A stretch of 64,000 bases of DNA from Pseudomonas sp. GM78 (GCF_000282475.1 NZ_AKJF01000057.1:1-64000), one strand, 5' to 3'. Shown: positions 29,171-37,691, counted from the stretch's first letter. Numbers and translations are program-made. Notes: generated by a model not told the origin, from the letters alone.

Positions 29171-30337
29171 ATGTACCGCTTCTTCGAACAGCTCACCTCG
29201 CGCATCGCTGCCCCCTTCATCGGCGAAAGCTCGCGCAACAGCAAGATCTGGCCCTGTCGTTGCGGCCAGTCGCTGTTCTTTCGCAACAGCCAATGCCTGG
29301 CCTGTTCCGCAGCCCTGGGTTATCAACCGCAGCAAAGTCGCTTGTCCTCGCTGCAACCGGGCGAACAACCCGACACCTGGCTGCTCGATGCCGATCCCGG
29401 CGCGGGCCTGTTCCGTCGCTGCGCCAATCTCGATTCGCCCGCCGCGTGCAATTGGCTGCTGCCAGCCAATGACCACGACTCGCTGTGCATCGCCTGTAGC
29501 CTGAACCGCATCATCCCCGACTTATCCATCTCCGAAAACCACGAACGCTGGCGCAAGGTGGAAACCGCCAAGCGCCGATTGGTCGCGCAATTGGTCAGCC
29601 TCGGGTTGCCAGTTATCCCGAAAACCCTCGACGAAGAAATCGGCCTGGCCTTCGATTTCATCGGCGTCGATCTCGAAGGCAAGGCACCCACCACCGGCCA
29701 CGCCAACGGCCTGATCACCCTCGACATCAAGGAAGCCGACGACGCCCACCGCGAACAGGTACGGGTGCAAATGCACGAACCCTATCGCACCTTGCTCGGG
29801 CATTTCCGTCACGAAGTCGGGCATTACTACTGGGATCGCCTGATTGCCAACAGCGACTGGCTGGAACCCTTTCGCGGCCTGTTCGGCGAAGAACGCGCCA
29901 GCTACGCCGAGGCCCTGGAACGGCATTATCAACAAGGCGCGCCGCTCGACTGGCAGCAGCAATACGTCAGCGCCTACGCCACCATGCACCCCTGGGAAGA
30001 CTGGGCCGAAACCTGGGCGCACTACCTGCACATGATGGACGCGGTCGACACCGCGCTCGGGTTTGGCATGAGCGCACGGGAAATGGACCTCGACTATCAG
30101 CCCTTTTTTCCCCCCAGCACCCTCTACGATCCGCAACATCCCGGCGGCACCGCGTTCCTGTCATTCGTCAATGCGTGGATCGAACTGGCCGGCATGCTCA
30201 ACGAGCTGTCGCGCAGCATGGGCCAGCCAGATTTCTACCCCTTCGTGCTGCCGCCCGCGGTGATCGCCAAGCTGCACTTCATCCACCTGGTGATCCAGCG
30301 CGAGGGCGGCAGGGCGGATGAGGTACTGGCGCAATAG
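29171..30337 (+). CDS. Putative zinc-binding metallopeptidase
   Basis: 388 residues from MYRFFEQLTSRI. Two cysteine clusters near the N-terminus (CRCGQ...CLACS and CIACS) look like zinc ribbons. A later domain has RHEVGHYYW, a classic HExxH zinc site near residue 214, with a downstream glutamate-rich segment EDWAETWAHYLH. This matches a bacterial family annotated as putative zinc-binding metallopeptidases of unknown substrate. No signal peptide, so probably cytoplasmic. Monocistronic. Confidence 0.8.
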   Translation: MYRFFEQLTSRIAAPFIGESSRNSKIWPCRCGQSLFFRNSQCLACSAALGYQPQQSRLSSLQPGEQPDTWLLDADPGAGLFRRCANLDSPAACNWLLPANDHDSLCIACSLNRIIPDLSISENHERWRKVETAKRRLVAQLVSLGLPVIPKTLDEEIGLAFDFIGVDLEGKAPTTGHANGLITLDIKEADDAHREQVRVQMHEPYRTLLGHFRHEVGHYYWDRLIANSDWLEPFRGLFGEERASYAEALERHYQQGAPLDWQQQYVSAYATMHPWEDWAETWAHYLHMMDAVDTALGFGMSAREMDLDYQPFFPPSTLYDPQHPGGTAFLSFVNAWIELAGMLNELSRSMGQPDFYPFVLPPAVIAKLHFIHLVIQREGGRADEVLAQ

Positions 30338-30353
30338 TTATACATGATGGCAA

Positions 30354-30369
30354 TTCAGTTTCAATTAAG
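30354..30369 (+). promoter_or_regulatory. BqsR-box-like repeat
   Basis: TTCAG-N6-TTAAG, one base from the TTAAG-N6-TTAAG box reported for BqsR in P. aeruginosa, lies 58-73 bases before the first PepSY gene of the operon that encodes a BqsR-like regulator. It suggests autoregulation. Confidence 0.5.
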
Positions 30370-30426
30370 TTGGTTTCGCTAAGGTGGCCCCCGTAGGCAA
30401 CACATAAAAGAATACGGAGACACCCC

Positions 30427-30735
30427 ATGAAATCCTTCACTGCCCTGACCATCGCATCCCTCATCGGCCTGACCGCCAGCCTCGCCCATGCGCGCGACCT
30501 CGGCCCCGACGAAGCCCTGAGGCTGCGCGACGCTGGTACCATTGTGTCTTTCGAGAAGCTCAATGCCGCAGCGCTGGCCAAGCATCCCGGTTCCACCGTC
30601 ACCGAAACCGAACTGGAAGAAGAGTACGGCAAGTACATCTACCAGGTTGAACTGCGCGATCCGCAGGGCATCGAGTGGGACCTGGAGCTGGACGCGGTCA
30701 GCGGGCAGATTCTCAAGGATCATCAGGACACGTAA
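30427..30735 (+). CDS. Secreted PepSY-type protein (BqsP-like)
   Basis: 102 residues with a signal peptide (MKSFTALTIASLIGLTASLAHA) and one PepSY-type domain: RDLGPDEALRLRDAG, LEEEYGKYIYQVELRD, DAVSGQILKD. PepSY domains are typically periplasmic and often sit beside two-component systems. First gene of a four-gene operon. The layout (two small PepSY proteins, regulator, sensor) matches the bqsPQRS locus of P. aeruginosa. Confidence 0.82.
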   Translation: MKSFTALTIASLIGLTASLAHARDLGPDEALRLRDAGTIVSFEKLNAAALAKHPGSTVTETELEEEYGKYIYQVELRDPQGIEWDLELDAVSGQILKDHQDT

Positions 30736-31058
30736 TGACGCTGCATGCCTTTTCACATCGACGCGTCAGCGCCCGCCTGGCGCTGGCGCTGCTGGTTTTT
30801 TGCTCGGTGGTGGCGGCCCGCGACCTCGACCAGGACGAGGCCCTGCGCCTGCGCCAACAAGGTGTCATCCTGCCGCTCGAGCAACTGTTGCAGCAGGCCC
30901 TGGATCGTTATCCGGGGGCCAAGCTGCTGGAAGCCGAGCTCGAAGAGAAGCACGACGTCTACATTTATGAAGTCGAATTGCTGACCCGCGACGGCGTGGT
31001 CCGCGAGCTCGACATCGACGCCACCACCGGCCGTTTACTCAAAGACAAGGAAGATTGA
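30735..31058 (+). CDS. Secreted PepSY-type protein (BqsQ-like)
   Basis: 107 residues starting with MTLHAFSHRRVS; its ATG overlaps the previous stop (TAATG), indicating translational coupling. An N-terminal hydrophobic segment (RLALALLVFCSVVAA) is a likely signal. The mature part parallels the preceding protein (DLDQDEALRLRQQG, LEEKHDVYIYEVELL, DATTGRLLKD), so the two are tandem paralogues. Probably periplasmic, perhaps modulating the sensor encoded downstream. Confidence 0.82.
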   Translation: MTLHAFSHRRVSARLALALLVFCSVVAARDLDQDEALRLRQQGVILPLEQLLQQALDRYPGAKLLEAELEEKHDVYIYEVELLTRDGVVRELDIDATTGRLLKDKED

Positions 31059-31061
31059 CCG

Positions 31062-31730
31062 ATGCGCTTGCTCCTGGTGGAAGACCACGTGCCGCTGGCC
31101 GACGAACTGGTGGCCGGCCTCAATCGCCAAGGGTATGCCGTGGACTGGCTGGCCGACGGTCGCGACGCCGTGTACCAGGGCAGCACCGAGCCCTACGACT
31201 TGATCATCCTCGACCTCGGCCTGCCGGGGGTCCCCGGGCTTGAGGTATTGACCCAGTGGCGCGCCGGAGGTCTCACGACGCCGGTGCTGATCCTCACCGC
31301 CCGCGGTTCCTGGGCCGAGCGCATCGAAGGCCTCAAGGCCGGCGCCGACGACTACCTGACCAAGCCGTTCCACCCCGAAGAACTGCACCTGCGCATCCAG
31401 GCCCTGTTGCGCCGCTCCCACGGCCAGGTCAATCAACCGACCCTGAAGGCGGCCGGGCTGCAACTGGATGAAGGGCGCCAGTGCGTGACCCGCGATGGCG
31501 CCGACATCCAGCTCACGGCCGCCGAGTTTCGCCTGTTGCGTTACTTCATGCTGCACCCGGAACAGATCCTGTCCAAAAGCCACCTGGCCGAACACCTCTA
31601 CGACGGCGAAACCGAGCGCGACTCGAATGTGCTGGAAGTCCACGTCAATCACCTGCGGCGCAAACTCGGGCGCAACGTGATCGAAACCCGTCGCGGCCAG
31701 GGTTACCTGCTCGGTGGACAAGCCCGGTGA
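31062..31730 (+). CDS. OmpR-family response regulator (BqsR/CarR-like)
   Basis: 222 residues: receiver domain (MRLLLVEDH; phospho-acceptor in [10 protein letters not shown] near Asp51; KPF lysine in [10 protein letters not shown]) and a C-terminal winged helix ([35 protein letters not shown]). It follows the PepSY pair by 3 bases, and its stop overlaps the sensor start. Operon context and the upstream TTCAG-N6-TTAAG motif point to the BqsR/CarR group, which responds to Fe(II) or calcium in P. aeruginosa. The ligand here is not established. Confidence 0.85.
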   Translation: MRLLLVEDHVPLADELVAGLNRQGYAVDWLADGRDAVYQGSTEPYDLIILDLGLPGVPGLEVLTQWRAGGLTTPVLILTARGSWAERIEGLKAGADDYLTKPFHPEELHLRIQALLRRSHGQVNQPTLKAAGLQLDEGRQCVTRDGADIQLTAAEFRLLRYFMLHPEQILSKSHLAEHLYDGETERDSNVLEVHVNHLRRKLGRNVIETRRGQGYLLGGQAR

Positions 31731-33040
31731 AGTCGATCCAGCGCCGTTTGAGCCTGGGCCTGATCAGCGTGATGGTCATCGTCGGCCTGGTGCTGGCGCA
31801 AACCAGCCTGTGGCTGTTCGAAGTGGGCTTGCAGCGCTACCTCGAAGCCGGGTTGCGCAACGACAGCGAAACCCTGTTGATAGCGCTGGTTCGCGGCCCC
31901 CAAGGCTTGCAACTGGACGAGCGACTGTTGTCGCCGGCGTATCAGCGGCCGTTTTCCGGCCACTACTTCCGCATCGATTTTGCCGACAGCCACTGGCGTT
32001 CCCGCTCGCTCTGGGACCAGGAACTGCCACGCCTCGAGCGTCCGGGCCTGGAGAGCAACCTGCAACTGGGCCCGGAAGGCCAACAGTTGCTGGTGCTGCG
32101 TTCGGACTATCGACGCCTGGGCCAGTCGATTTCCATCAGCGTGGCGCAGGACTACACGCCGGTGCGCGAGAGCTTCCAGCGCATGCAGCAGATCGGCCTC
32201 GGGCTGGGGCTGGCGGGCCTGCTGCTGATCCTCCTGCTGCAACGGCTCACCGTGCGGCGCGCCTTGCGTCCGCTGGAAAAGGCTCGGGAACAGATCGCGC
32301 AACTGCAACAGGGTCAGCGCTCGCAACTCGACGATCAGGTGCCGATCGAACTGGAACCGCTGGTGACCCAGATCAACCACTTGCTGGCTCACACCGAAGA
32401 CAGCCTCAAGCGTTCACGCAATGCCTTGGGCAACCTCGGCCACGCCCTGAAAACCCCGTTGGCAGTGTTATTGAGCCTGGCCTCCAGCGAACAACTCGAC
32501 GCGCACCCGCAACTGCGCCAGGTCCTCAAGGAGCAACTGGAACAGGTCCGCCTGCGACTCAATCGCGAACTCAACCGCGCCCGCCTGGCCGGCGACGCCT
32601 TGCCAGGTGCCTTGTTCGATTGCGATGCCGAACTGCCGGGATTGCTCGCCACCCTGAACATGATCCACGGCGAACACCTGCACCTCAGCTATGTTGCGCC
32701 GACCGGCCTGCAGTTGCCCTGGGACCGCGAAGACCTGCTGGAACTGCTCGGCAACCTGTTGGACAACGCCTGTAAATGGGCGGACGCCGAAGTGCGCCTG
32801 AGCGTGGTCGAAACCGCGCAAGCCTACGAATTAAACGTGGAAGATGACGGCCCGGGGATTCCCCAGGACCAGCGCGACCAAGTCTTCAGCCGCGGCACCC
32901 GCCTGGATGAGCAGACCGACGGGCATGGCCTGGGCCTGGGCATCGTGCGCGACATCGTCGACACCTGGGGCGGGGTGTTGCTGCTGCACGAAAGCGAGTG
33001 GGGCGGCCTGAAAGTGACCATCGATTTGCCCAAACGCTAA
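31727..33040 (+). CDS. Sensor histidine kinase (BqsS/CarS-like)
   Basis: 437 residues from a GTG start that overlaps the regulator stop (GTGA). Membrane helices lie near 10-30 and 155-175, enclosing a periplasmic domain of about 120 residues. The dimerisation box is [20 protein letters not shown] with the phospho-histidine in GHALKTP; ATP-binding motifs are [22 protein letters not shown] and GHGLGLGIV. The RExxE motif reported for Fe(II) sensing in BqsS is not visible in the periplasmic part, so the stimulus may differ. Confidence 0.86.
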   Translation: MKSIQRRLSLGLISVMVIVGLVLAQTSLWLFEVGLQRYLEAGLRNDSETLLIALVRGPQGLQLDERLLSPAYQRPFSGHYFRIDFADSHWRSRSLWDQELPRLERPGLESNLQLGPEGQQLLVLRSDYRRLGQSISISVAQDYTPVRESFQRMQQIGLGLGLAGLLLILLLQRLTVRRALRPLEKAREQIAQLQQGQRSQLDDQVPIELEPLVTQINHLLAHTEDSLKRSRNALGNLGHALKTPLAVLLSLASSEQLDAHPQLRQVLKEQLEQVRLRLNRELNRARLAGDALPGALFDCDAELPGLLATLNMIHGEHLHLSYVAPTGLQLPWDREDLLELLGNLLDNACKWADAEVRLSVVETAQAYELNVEDDGPGIPQDQRDQVFSRGTRLDEQTDGHGLGLGIVRDIVDTWGGVLLLHESEWGGLKVTIDLPKR

Positions 33041-33053
33041 AACAGCGGGACGC

Positions 33054-34064
33054 TCAACGCCCCTCGAGCAACCCGGCCGCCTGATCCAGCAAGGCCAAAG
33101 GCTCCTTCGCCTTGTGGATATCCACCGACAGCAACTGACGAAACTTGCGTGCCCCCGGAAACCCGGTGCCCAGCCCCAGCACATGCCGGGTGATATGGTG
33201 CATCGCCCCACCGGCTTCCAGATGCGCAGCGATATAAGGCCGCAACTGCGCCAACGCCTCGGCGCGCGTGATCACCGGCGCAGTGCTGCCAAACAACTGC
33301 TGATCCACCTCGGCCATCACGTAAGGGTTGTGATAAGCCTCACGCCCGAGCATCACCCCGTCGAACGTCTGTAAATGCTCATGACAGGCTTCCAGGCTCT
33401 TGATCCCGCCGTTGAGAATAATCTCCAACTCCGGATAATCCGCCTTCAACCGCGCGGCCACGTCATAACGCAGGGGCGGAATATCGCGATTCTCCTTCGG
33501 CGACAACCCCTCCAGAATCGCAATCCGCGCATGCACGGTAAAACTGGTGCAACCGGCATCACGCACCGTACCGACGAAATCGCACAGCTCTTCATAACTG
33601 TCACGCCCGTTGATCCCGATCCGATGCTTCACCGTCACCGGAATCGACACCGCATCGCGCATCGCCTTCACACAATCGGCCACCAACTGCGGATGCCCCA
33701 TCAGGCACGCCCCGATCATATTGTTCTGCACCCGGTCACTGGGGCAGCCCACATTCAGATTCACCTCATCGTACCCATGCTCCTGCGCCATCCGCGCACA
33801 CGCCGCCAAGTCCAACGGCACACTGCCGCCCAACTGCAACGCCAACGGATGCTCGGCCTCGTTGTGTCGCAGAAACCGCTCGTGATCGCCGTTGAGCAGG
33901 GCACCGGTGGTGACCATCTCGGTGTAGAGCAGGGCGTTCTTCGACAGCAGGCGCAGGAAGAAACGACAGTGACGGTCGGTCCAATCCATCATGGGTGCAA
34001 CGCTGAACCGCCGAGACAGCGCAGGGCGTGTGTTTGTTGGGCTGGAGTGGGTGTTTGGTACCAT
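33054..34064 (-). CDS. dusA: tRNA-dihydrouridine(20/20a) synthase DusA
   Basis: FMN/NADPH enzyme that reduces uridines 20 and 20a in the tRNA D-loop. 336 residues; FSVAPMMDWTDRHCRFF opens the TIM barrel, NLNVGCPSDRVQ holds the catalytic cysteine, and VHARIAILEGLSPKENR and ILNGGIKSL follow. An integrase gene abuts its 5' side and the DusA-type attachment sequence lies within codons 30-36. The promoter and the first codons may therefore derive from the integrated element, with the reading frame restored. Confidence 0.95.
   Translation of the reverse strand: MVPNTHSSPTNTRPALSRRFSVAPMMDWTDRHCRFFLRLLSKNALLYTEMVTTGALLNGDHERFLRHNEAEHPLALQLGGSVPLDLAACARMAQEHGYDEVNLNVGCPSDRVQNNMIGACLMGHPQLVADCVKAMRDAVSIPVTVKHRIGINGRDSYEELCDFVGTVRDAGCTSFTVHARIAILEGLSPKENRDIPPLRYDVAARLKADYPELEIILNGGIKSLEACHEHLQTFDGVMLGREAYHNPYVMAEVDQQLFGSTAPVITRAEALAQLRPYIAAHLEAGGAMHHITRHVLGLGTGFPGARKFRQLLSVDIHKAKEPLALLDQAAGLLEGR
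33957..33977. other. Candidate dusA attachment site (att)
   Basis: On the minus strand GACCGTCACTGTCGTTTCTT, followed by C, encodes TDRHCRFF of DusA and fits the conserved sequence reported as the core attachment site of dusA-specific integrative elements. With an integrase gene just upstream of dusA it is the probable left junction. I found no second copy in the window. Confidence 0.6.
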
Positions 34065-34122
34065 TTTGCTCTACATATTTTCAGCGTGTTTTGGGGCGTT
34101 TTCGGGCGTTTTTTGACTCTCG

Positions 34123-34160
34123 GTGGTACGATGTACCACTTCAAAACTGACGCGTACCAC
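34123..34160. repeat. Repeated GTACCAC sites before the integrase
   Basis: GTGGTAC-GAT-GTACCAC (34123-34139) is a perfect inverted repeat, and a third GTACCAC (34154-34160) lies 21 bases further in direct orientation, both followed by TT. The set ends 8 bases before the integrase ATG. It could be an operator or a recombinase/excisionase arm site. Confidence 0.5.
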
Positions 34161-34167
34161 TTTCGAT

Positions 34168-35292
34168 ATGGCGACTATCAGGGCAAGAAAACTGGCGGAT
34201 GGGACAGTGAGCTACACGGCTCAGATCCGCATCAAGCGCGACGGAGTGCAAGTCTACCAAGAGAGCCAGACCTTCGCCCGAAAACAGGCGGCTCAGGCCT
34301 GGGTGCGTCGACGTGAGGCAGATCTCGATCAACCTGGTGCGATTGAGCGAGCGAATCGCAAGGGGATTACCGTCCAGGACATGATCAAGCGATACCTGGT
34401 CGAAATGGAGAAAGCCCGACCGCTGGGCAAGACCAAGGAAGCCACCCTCAATGCCATTGCAGCGTCGGATTTTGGTCAGACCATTGACTCCGACATAAAC
34501 AGCCAACGGTTGGTGGACTTTGCGCTCTGGCGTATGAGCAAGGAGGGCGGTGGCGTTCAACCGCAGACTGCTGGCAATGACCTGGCCCATCTTGGGGCTG
34601 TTTTGTCGATTGCTCGACCTGCATGGGGATATGAGGTCGATCCGCATGCGATGGCGGATGCTCGAAAAGTGTTGAGGAAGCTGGGCTACAACATGAAGAG
34701 CCGAGAGCGGGACCGGCGCCCCACATTGGGTGAGCTTGATAAGTTGCTCGAACATTTCAGTGGCATACTGCATCGACGTCCCAGCTCAATCAATATGCTT
34801 AAGGTGACTGGTTTCGCGTTGTTTTCGACGCGAAGGCAGGATGAGATCTGTCGCATTCTCTGGGCTGATGTCGATGAAGCTGGCCAGCGCGTCTTGGTGC
34901 GGGATATGAAGAACCCTGGTCAGAAGATCGGCAACGATGTTTGGTGCTACATCCCCGATGAAGCGTGGCGAATTCTGAAGACCATGCCAAAGTCGTGTGC
35001 TGAGATTTTTCCCTACAATTCGTCGTCTATTTCAACAAGCTGGGCGAAGGCTTGCAAATTTCTGGAGATTGAGGACCTGCACTTTCATGATCTGCGCCAC
35101 GATGGGGTAAGCAGATTGTTTGAGATTGATTGGGATATTCCGAGGGTGGCGAATGTTTCAGGTCATCGAGATTGGAATTCGCTGCGACGGTATACTCATT
35201 TGCGGGGGAGAGGTAACCATTACGCGAAGTGGCCGTGGCTGGAAACGATTGTCCAGGCACCTGTGAGGCTGGGTGCCTGGACAATGAAGTAG
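34168..35292 (+). CDS. Tyrosine recombinase/integrase of a dusA-type element
   Basis: 374 residues starting MATIRARKLADGTVSYTAQI, a common N-terminal arm-binding opening; an upstream in-frame start is less typical. Catalytic residues visible: R in FALFSTRRQDEICRI, H-x-L-R-H in HFHDLRHDGVS, H/R in SGHRDWNSLRRYTHL with the nucleophile tyrosine in RRYTH. Its position beside the 5' end of dusA matches the dusA-associated integrase group. AT-richer than dusA, as expected for acquired DNA. It marks one end of the accessory island. Confidence 0.9.
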   Translation: MATIRARKLADGTVSYTAQIRIKRDGVQVYQESQTFARKQAAQAWVRRREADLDQPGAIERANRKGITVQDMIKRYLVEMEKARPLGKTKEATLNAIAASDFGQTIDSDINSQRLVDFALWRMSKEGGGVQPQTAGNDLAHLGAVLSIARPAWGYEVDPHAMADARKVLRKLGYNMKSRERDRRPTLGELDKLLEHFSGILHRRPSSINMLKVTGFALFSTRRQDEICRILWADVDEAGQRVLVRDMKNPGQKIGNDVWCYIPDEAWRILKTMPKSCAEIFPYNSSSISTSWAKACKFLEIEDLHFHDLRHDGVSRLFEIDWDIPRVANVSGHRDWNSLRRYTHLRGRGNHYAKWPWLETIVQAPVRLGAWTMK

Positions 35293-35299
35293 TCATCTA

Positions 35300-35348
35300 G
35301 GGAGAGCTAGCGTTTGCCACTCTGCTAGCTCCCAGTATGTCATTTTTT
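35300..35348 (+). terminator. Probable terminator after the integrase
   Basis: GGGAgaGCTAGC pairs with GCTAGCTCCC (10 bp with a 2-base bulge), and T7 follows 8 bases later. The spacing to the T run is longer than ideal. Confidence 0.5.
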
Positions 35349-35537
35349 TGGAGGCCCGCCGTTTCCTGATCCCGGTGTTTCTCCCCCCCCGCCACCACCA
35401 TCATCATCGTCAGCATAGACAATTCCGAGACAAGGTTTATAGTTCGAGCACTCAATGTTCTGAATGTTTGCTTGTGCTGTATGAGCTCCTATGAAGAATA
35501 GAATTATTGCTATTCTAAAACATGTTGTGAGTTTCAA
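35340..35537 (-). CDS. Small secreted protein with Asp/Gly tail, unknown
   Basis: 65 residues. A clear signal peptide (MKLTTCFRIAIILFFIGAHTAQA) is followed by a short mature part with two cysteines (IECSNYKPCLGIV) and a low-complexity tail of four Asp, six Gly and then Pro/Gly/Lys. I do not recognise a family. It lies 22 bases after a membrane protein gene on the same strand, so the two may be an operon. Small size and composition leave some doubt that it is real. Confidence 0.5.
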   Translation of the reverse strand: MKLTTCFRIAIILFFIGAHTAQANIQNIECSNYKPCLGIVYADDDDGGGGGGETPGSGNGGPPKK

Positions 35538-35559
35538 TGTGCGCTCTCCTCATAAGTTT

Positions 35560-36432
35560 TTATAAGGCTACTGGTTGAATTATCACATCTGTTGCTTGCC
35601 AGCATTTGTCTGTCGTATCTTCTCCCTTGGTTGTAATTACTTTTAAATATGGTATTTCCTCTTTTAGTGGTGGTTTGACTGTGTCTATTGTGCATAAATT
35701 ATTGTTGTTTGCTTCTTTTTGATAAAAAGCAAACCATATTCTTATCAGCTTTACACTTGGGGGGATATCGAAGATCGAAGTTATATTGACGGGGTTTGGA
35801 TTTCCGCCTTTTACAATAATCGGGTCGTTTGTATATTCTTCAAATACTTTTGCATAAAGGCAGCTTTTGATTTCCTTGCAAGTTAAGTTGCTGGTATCAA
35901 TTGTTTTGTCATACAGGTCTTCATTGTGTACGTCAATTTTCCCTGTGAAAATTGTTGCGGCTTCGGTGTTTTTATTTGTCAGTGGGAATGCGTGTAAAGT
36001 TAATTGCGCTCGAATTTGTTTTCCGACTTTAAAGTACTTAATGCTTTCGAACTTTACATCAAATCGAGCTTCGTTATCTGGGGGTGGGTCAATTGTTGTA
36101 TTCATGTATATTGCAAATGTCGTGACGCTTAAGGCGATTGTCGCCAAAAAGCAAACAACGATCGCAGTGATTTTGAATGTTTTTACACGATTCTGAGTTT
36201 GCTCCAAAGCGAGCTTGTACTGTTGGTCTTTAGTTAGTTTGTCGGTGTTGATGTCAGTGGTGGCTAAAACTTTTCTTACGAGTGTTGCTTGTTGCTCGGT
36301 AGTGGCGGTTCGAATTAGGCGTTCATCGCGTGCCGAGTGCACCTTAAATACCCATGCGGCGGTGGCTGCAAGGAATGCAATAAGCGATATCCAAGTGCTT
36401 ATATTGGCGATGATGCCCCAGGCCACGACCAT
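35560..36432 (-). CDS. Membrane protein of unknown function
   Basis: About 290 residues. Two membrane helices (about 7-28 and 90-112) enclose a short charged cytoplasmic segment; the C-terminal ~175 residues have four cysteines and are probably periplasmic. A GAGGAG lies only 2 bases from the ATG but 8 bases from the GTG at codon 3 (36426), so that GTG may be the true start. Base composition is strikingly AT-rich against the chromosome, so it is probably acquired. No known family recognised. A perfect palindrome lies about 60 bases upstream. Confidence 0.7.
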   Translation of the reverse strand: MVVAWGIIANISTWISLIAFLAATAAWVFKVHSARDERLIRTATTEQQATLVRKVLATTDINTDKLTKDQQYKLALEQTQNRVKTFKITAIVVCFLATIALSVTTFAIYMNTTIDPPPDNEARFDVKFESIKYFKVGKQIRAQLTLHAFPLTNKNTEAATIFTGKIDVHNEDLYDKTIDTSNLTCKEIKSCLYAKVFEEYTNDPIIVKGGNPNPVNITSIFDIPPSVKLIRIWFAFYQKEANNNNLCTIDTVKPPLKEEIPYLKVITTKGEDTTDKCWQATDVIIQPVAL

Positions 36433-36493
36433 ACTCCTCTTCAGATAGCGTTGTTGTGCGTAGTATCGCCTCTACCTTTTCGGGATGTTCACT

Positions 36494-36511
36494 TTGGGTA
36501 AATTTACCCAA
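36494..36511. promoter_or_regulatory. Perfect 18-bp palindrome upstream of the membrane gene
   Basis: TTGGGTAAATTTACCCAA, perfectly symmetrical, 62 bases before the start of the unknown membrane protein gene. Typical of a dimeric repressor operator. Confidence 0.5.
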
Positions 36512-36740
36512 TAGCATTAGGTTTGGCAGGCAAATCGCGATAAGTCAAGGAGCGGGGGAGTCGCCGCTAACCGATGGAGAGTAGGGCTGTTGGACGCTCT
36601 ACTCTTCCTATGCTTTGCTGGGTGAAGGGAGTTTTCTACTCAGCCGTTCTTGCTTTGTCAAACACACGATACAGGCAGTTAGTTTGTTTTACTATTCAAG
36701 GGGTTGCATCTCTCTTTTTTAATATCTATCTAGCTTAGGT

Positions 36741-36775
36741 CAACAGCAGGCACGTCAATTACGTGCCTGCTGTTG
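36741..36775. repeat. Perfect 15-bp stem hairpin
   Basis: CAACAGCAGGCACGT and its exact complement flank the loop CAATT. No T run follows on either strand, so it is not a standard terminator. It could be a terminator remnant or a structured RNA element. Confidence 0.7.
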
Positions 36776-36942
36776 AGTGGCCCGCTTGATTGGTTCAATA
36801 ATTGTAATTGGCTATAAGCGCGTGCCGAGTTATTTCGGATTTAATAGGATTTATGGGTTCCGTTAAGCTGATTGCATTCTTTTACAGCAGCTGCCCGTTG
36901 TGTCTCCAGGTAATCGGCAAAATCTTTAATATTAACTCCCTT

Positions 36943-37075
36943 AGGGAAAAGGGGGCGGATTTATTTTTTAAAAAGAGAAAAAAGGGAAAAGGGGACCGAT
37001 TTATTATTTTAGACGCAGGCGCGTAAAAAACAAAAAATAAATCTGTCCCCTTTTTCACTCGTCCCCTTTTTCACT
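36943..37075. repeat. Inverted GGGGACMGATTTATT repeats, REP-like
   Basis: AAAGGGGGCGGATTTATTTT-like and AAAAGGGGACCGATTTATTA copies face an inverted AAATAAATCTGTCCCCTTTT. A tail of near-repeats of TTTTTCACTC and GTCCCC follows. Inverted repeats of this type flank REP-associated tyrosine transposase genes in other bacteria; no such gene is here. Confidence 0.55.
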
Positions 37076-37172
37076 CTTTTTCACTTTTTCAGTCCTTTTT
37101 CAGTCTCGGCCAACATGGCGACAGTTTCATAGGCCGCAGTTGAATGCGGCCAGAGTGCTGTCCCAGCGCTCA

Positions 37173-37691
37173 TCAGGTGAACGGAAGCATCATGGTAATT
37201 GGGGACAGTTGCGGGCAACGAATGAATCCCGCCTTTTCGTAATACCCCACCAGACGATCAGTGAGTGGGTGCACCAAAAGAGCCGTTGACGCGACGTCGC
37301 TGGACGCGGAAATTGCACGAATAATGGCGTCCTTGAGTAGATCTAGGGACAGTCCCGTGCCCTGGGCAGTCTTACATACCCCCATGCGACCCAAGATGGT
37401 CACTGGGTGCTGATCTGGAGAATTGCGCTGCGCCCGTTTGGGCATCACATCTGCGCGCATCACCACGCCGTTCGACAATGTGTAGTAGCCGACGACGGTG
37501 CTGGTGCCCTTGATACAGGTGACAAACACGGAAGCGTGCTTGGCGTTCTGCGCTTTGAGAGCCCTTTTTGTCAGGTACTCGTTGATAGATTCATCACCAC
37601 AATCAAAAGCGCTCAAATCGTGGCTTACAGACAATTTTTCCGGGGCGCTTAGCTCCACCGGGGTGGTCGTTCGAGTAGTTGGCGAAGACAT
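37173..37691 (-). CDS. GNAT-type toxin of a DUF1778/GNAT module
   Basis: 172 residues, related to TacT/AtaT toxins that acetylate aminoacyl-tRNA and stop translation. Visible: LSAFDCGDESINEYL near the start, YYTLSNGVV, the acetyl-CoA loop region RMGVCKTAQGTGLSLDLLKD (GxGxG-like), and GYYEKAGFI. The ATG is supported by AAGGA 7 bases upstream. It overlaps the antitoxin gene by 43 bases, the usual order (antitoxin first). Confidence 0.86.
   Translation of the reverse strand: MSSPTTRTTTPVELSAPEKLSVSHDLSAFDCGDESINEYLTKRALKAQNAKHASVFVTCIKGTSTVVGYYTLSNGVVMRADVMPKRAQRNSPDQHPVTILGRMGVCKTAQGTGLSLDLLKDAIIRAISASSDVASTALLVHPLTDRLVGYYEKAGFIRCPQLSPITMMLPFT

Larger units (their letters stand above)
36512..37172. 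other. Island intergenic region without a convincing gene
   Basis: AT-rich and full of inverted and simple repeats. GGAGAGTAG/CTACTCTTCC lies at 36576-36608, a very strong hairpin at 36741-36775 and a repeat cluster at 36943-37075. A 72-codon plus-strand frame at 36808-37026 runs into the repeats and ends in lysine-rich low complexity, so I do not count it as a gene. Confidence 0.6.

Noticed and set aside
30338-30426. TTAAG-N9-CTAAG as the BqsR site
   Set aside because: Spacing differs from the reported N6; the overlapping TTCAG-N6-TTAAG fits better.
33040-34170. tRNA gene as integration target near dusA
   Set aside because: No cloverleaf sequence seen; the dusA coding site explains the integrase position.
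36808-37026. 72-codon plus-strand frame in the island gap
   Set aside because: Ends in a lysine/phenylalanine low-complexity run within repeats; no ribosome site or homology recognised.
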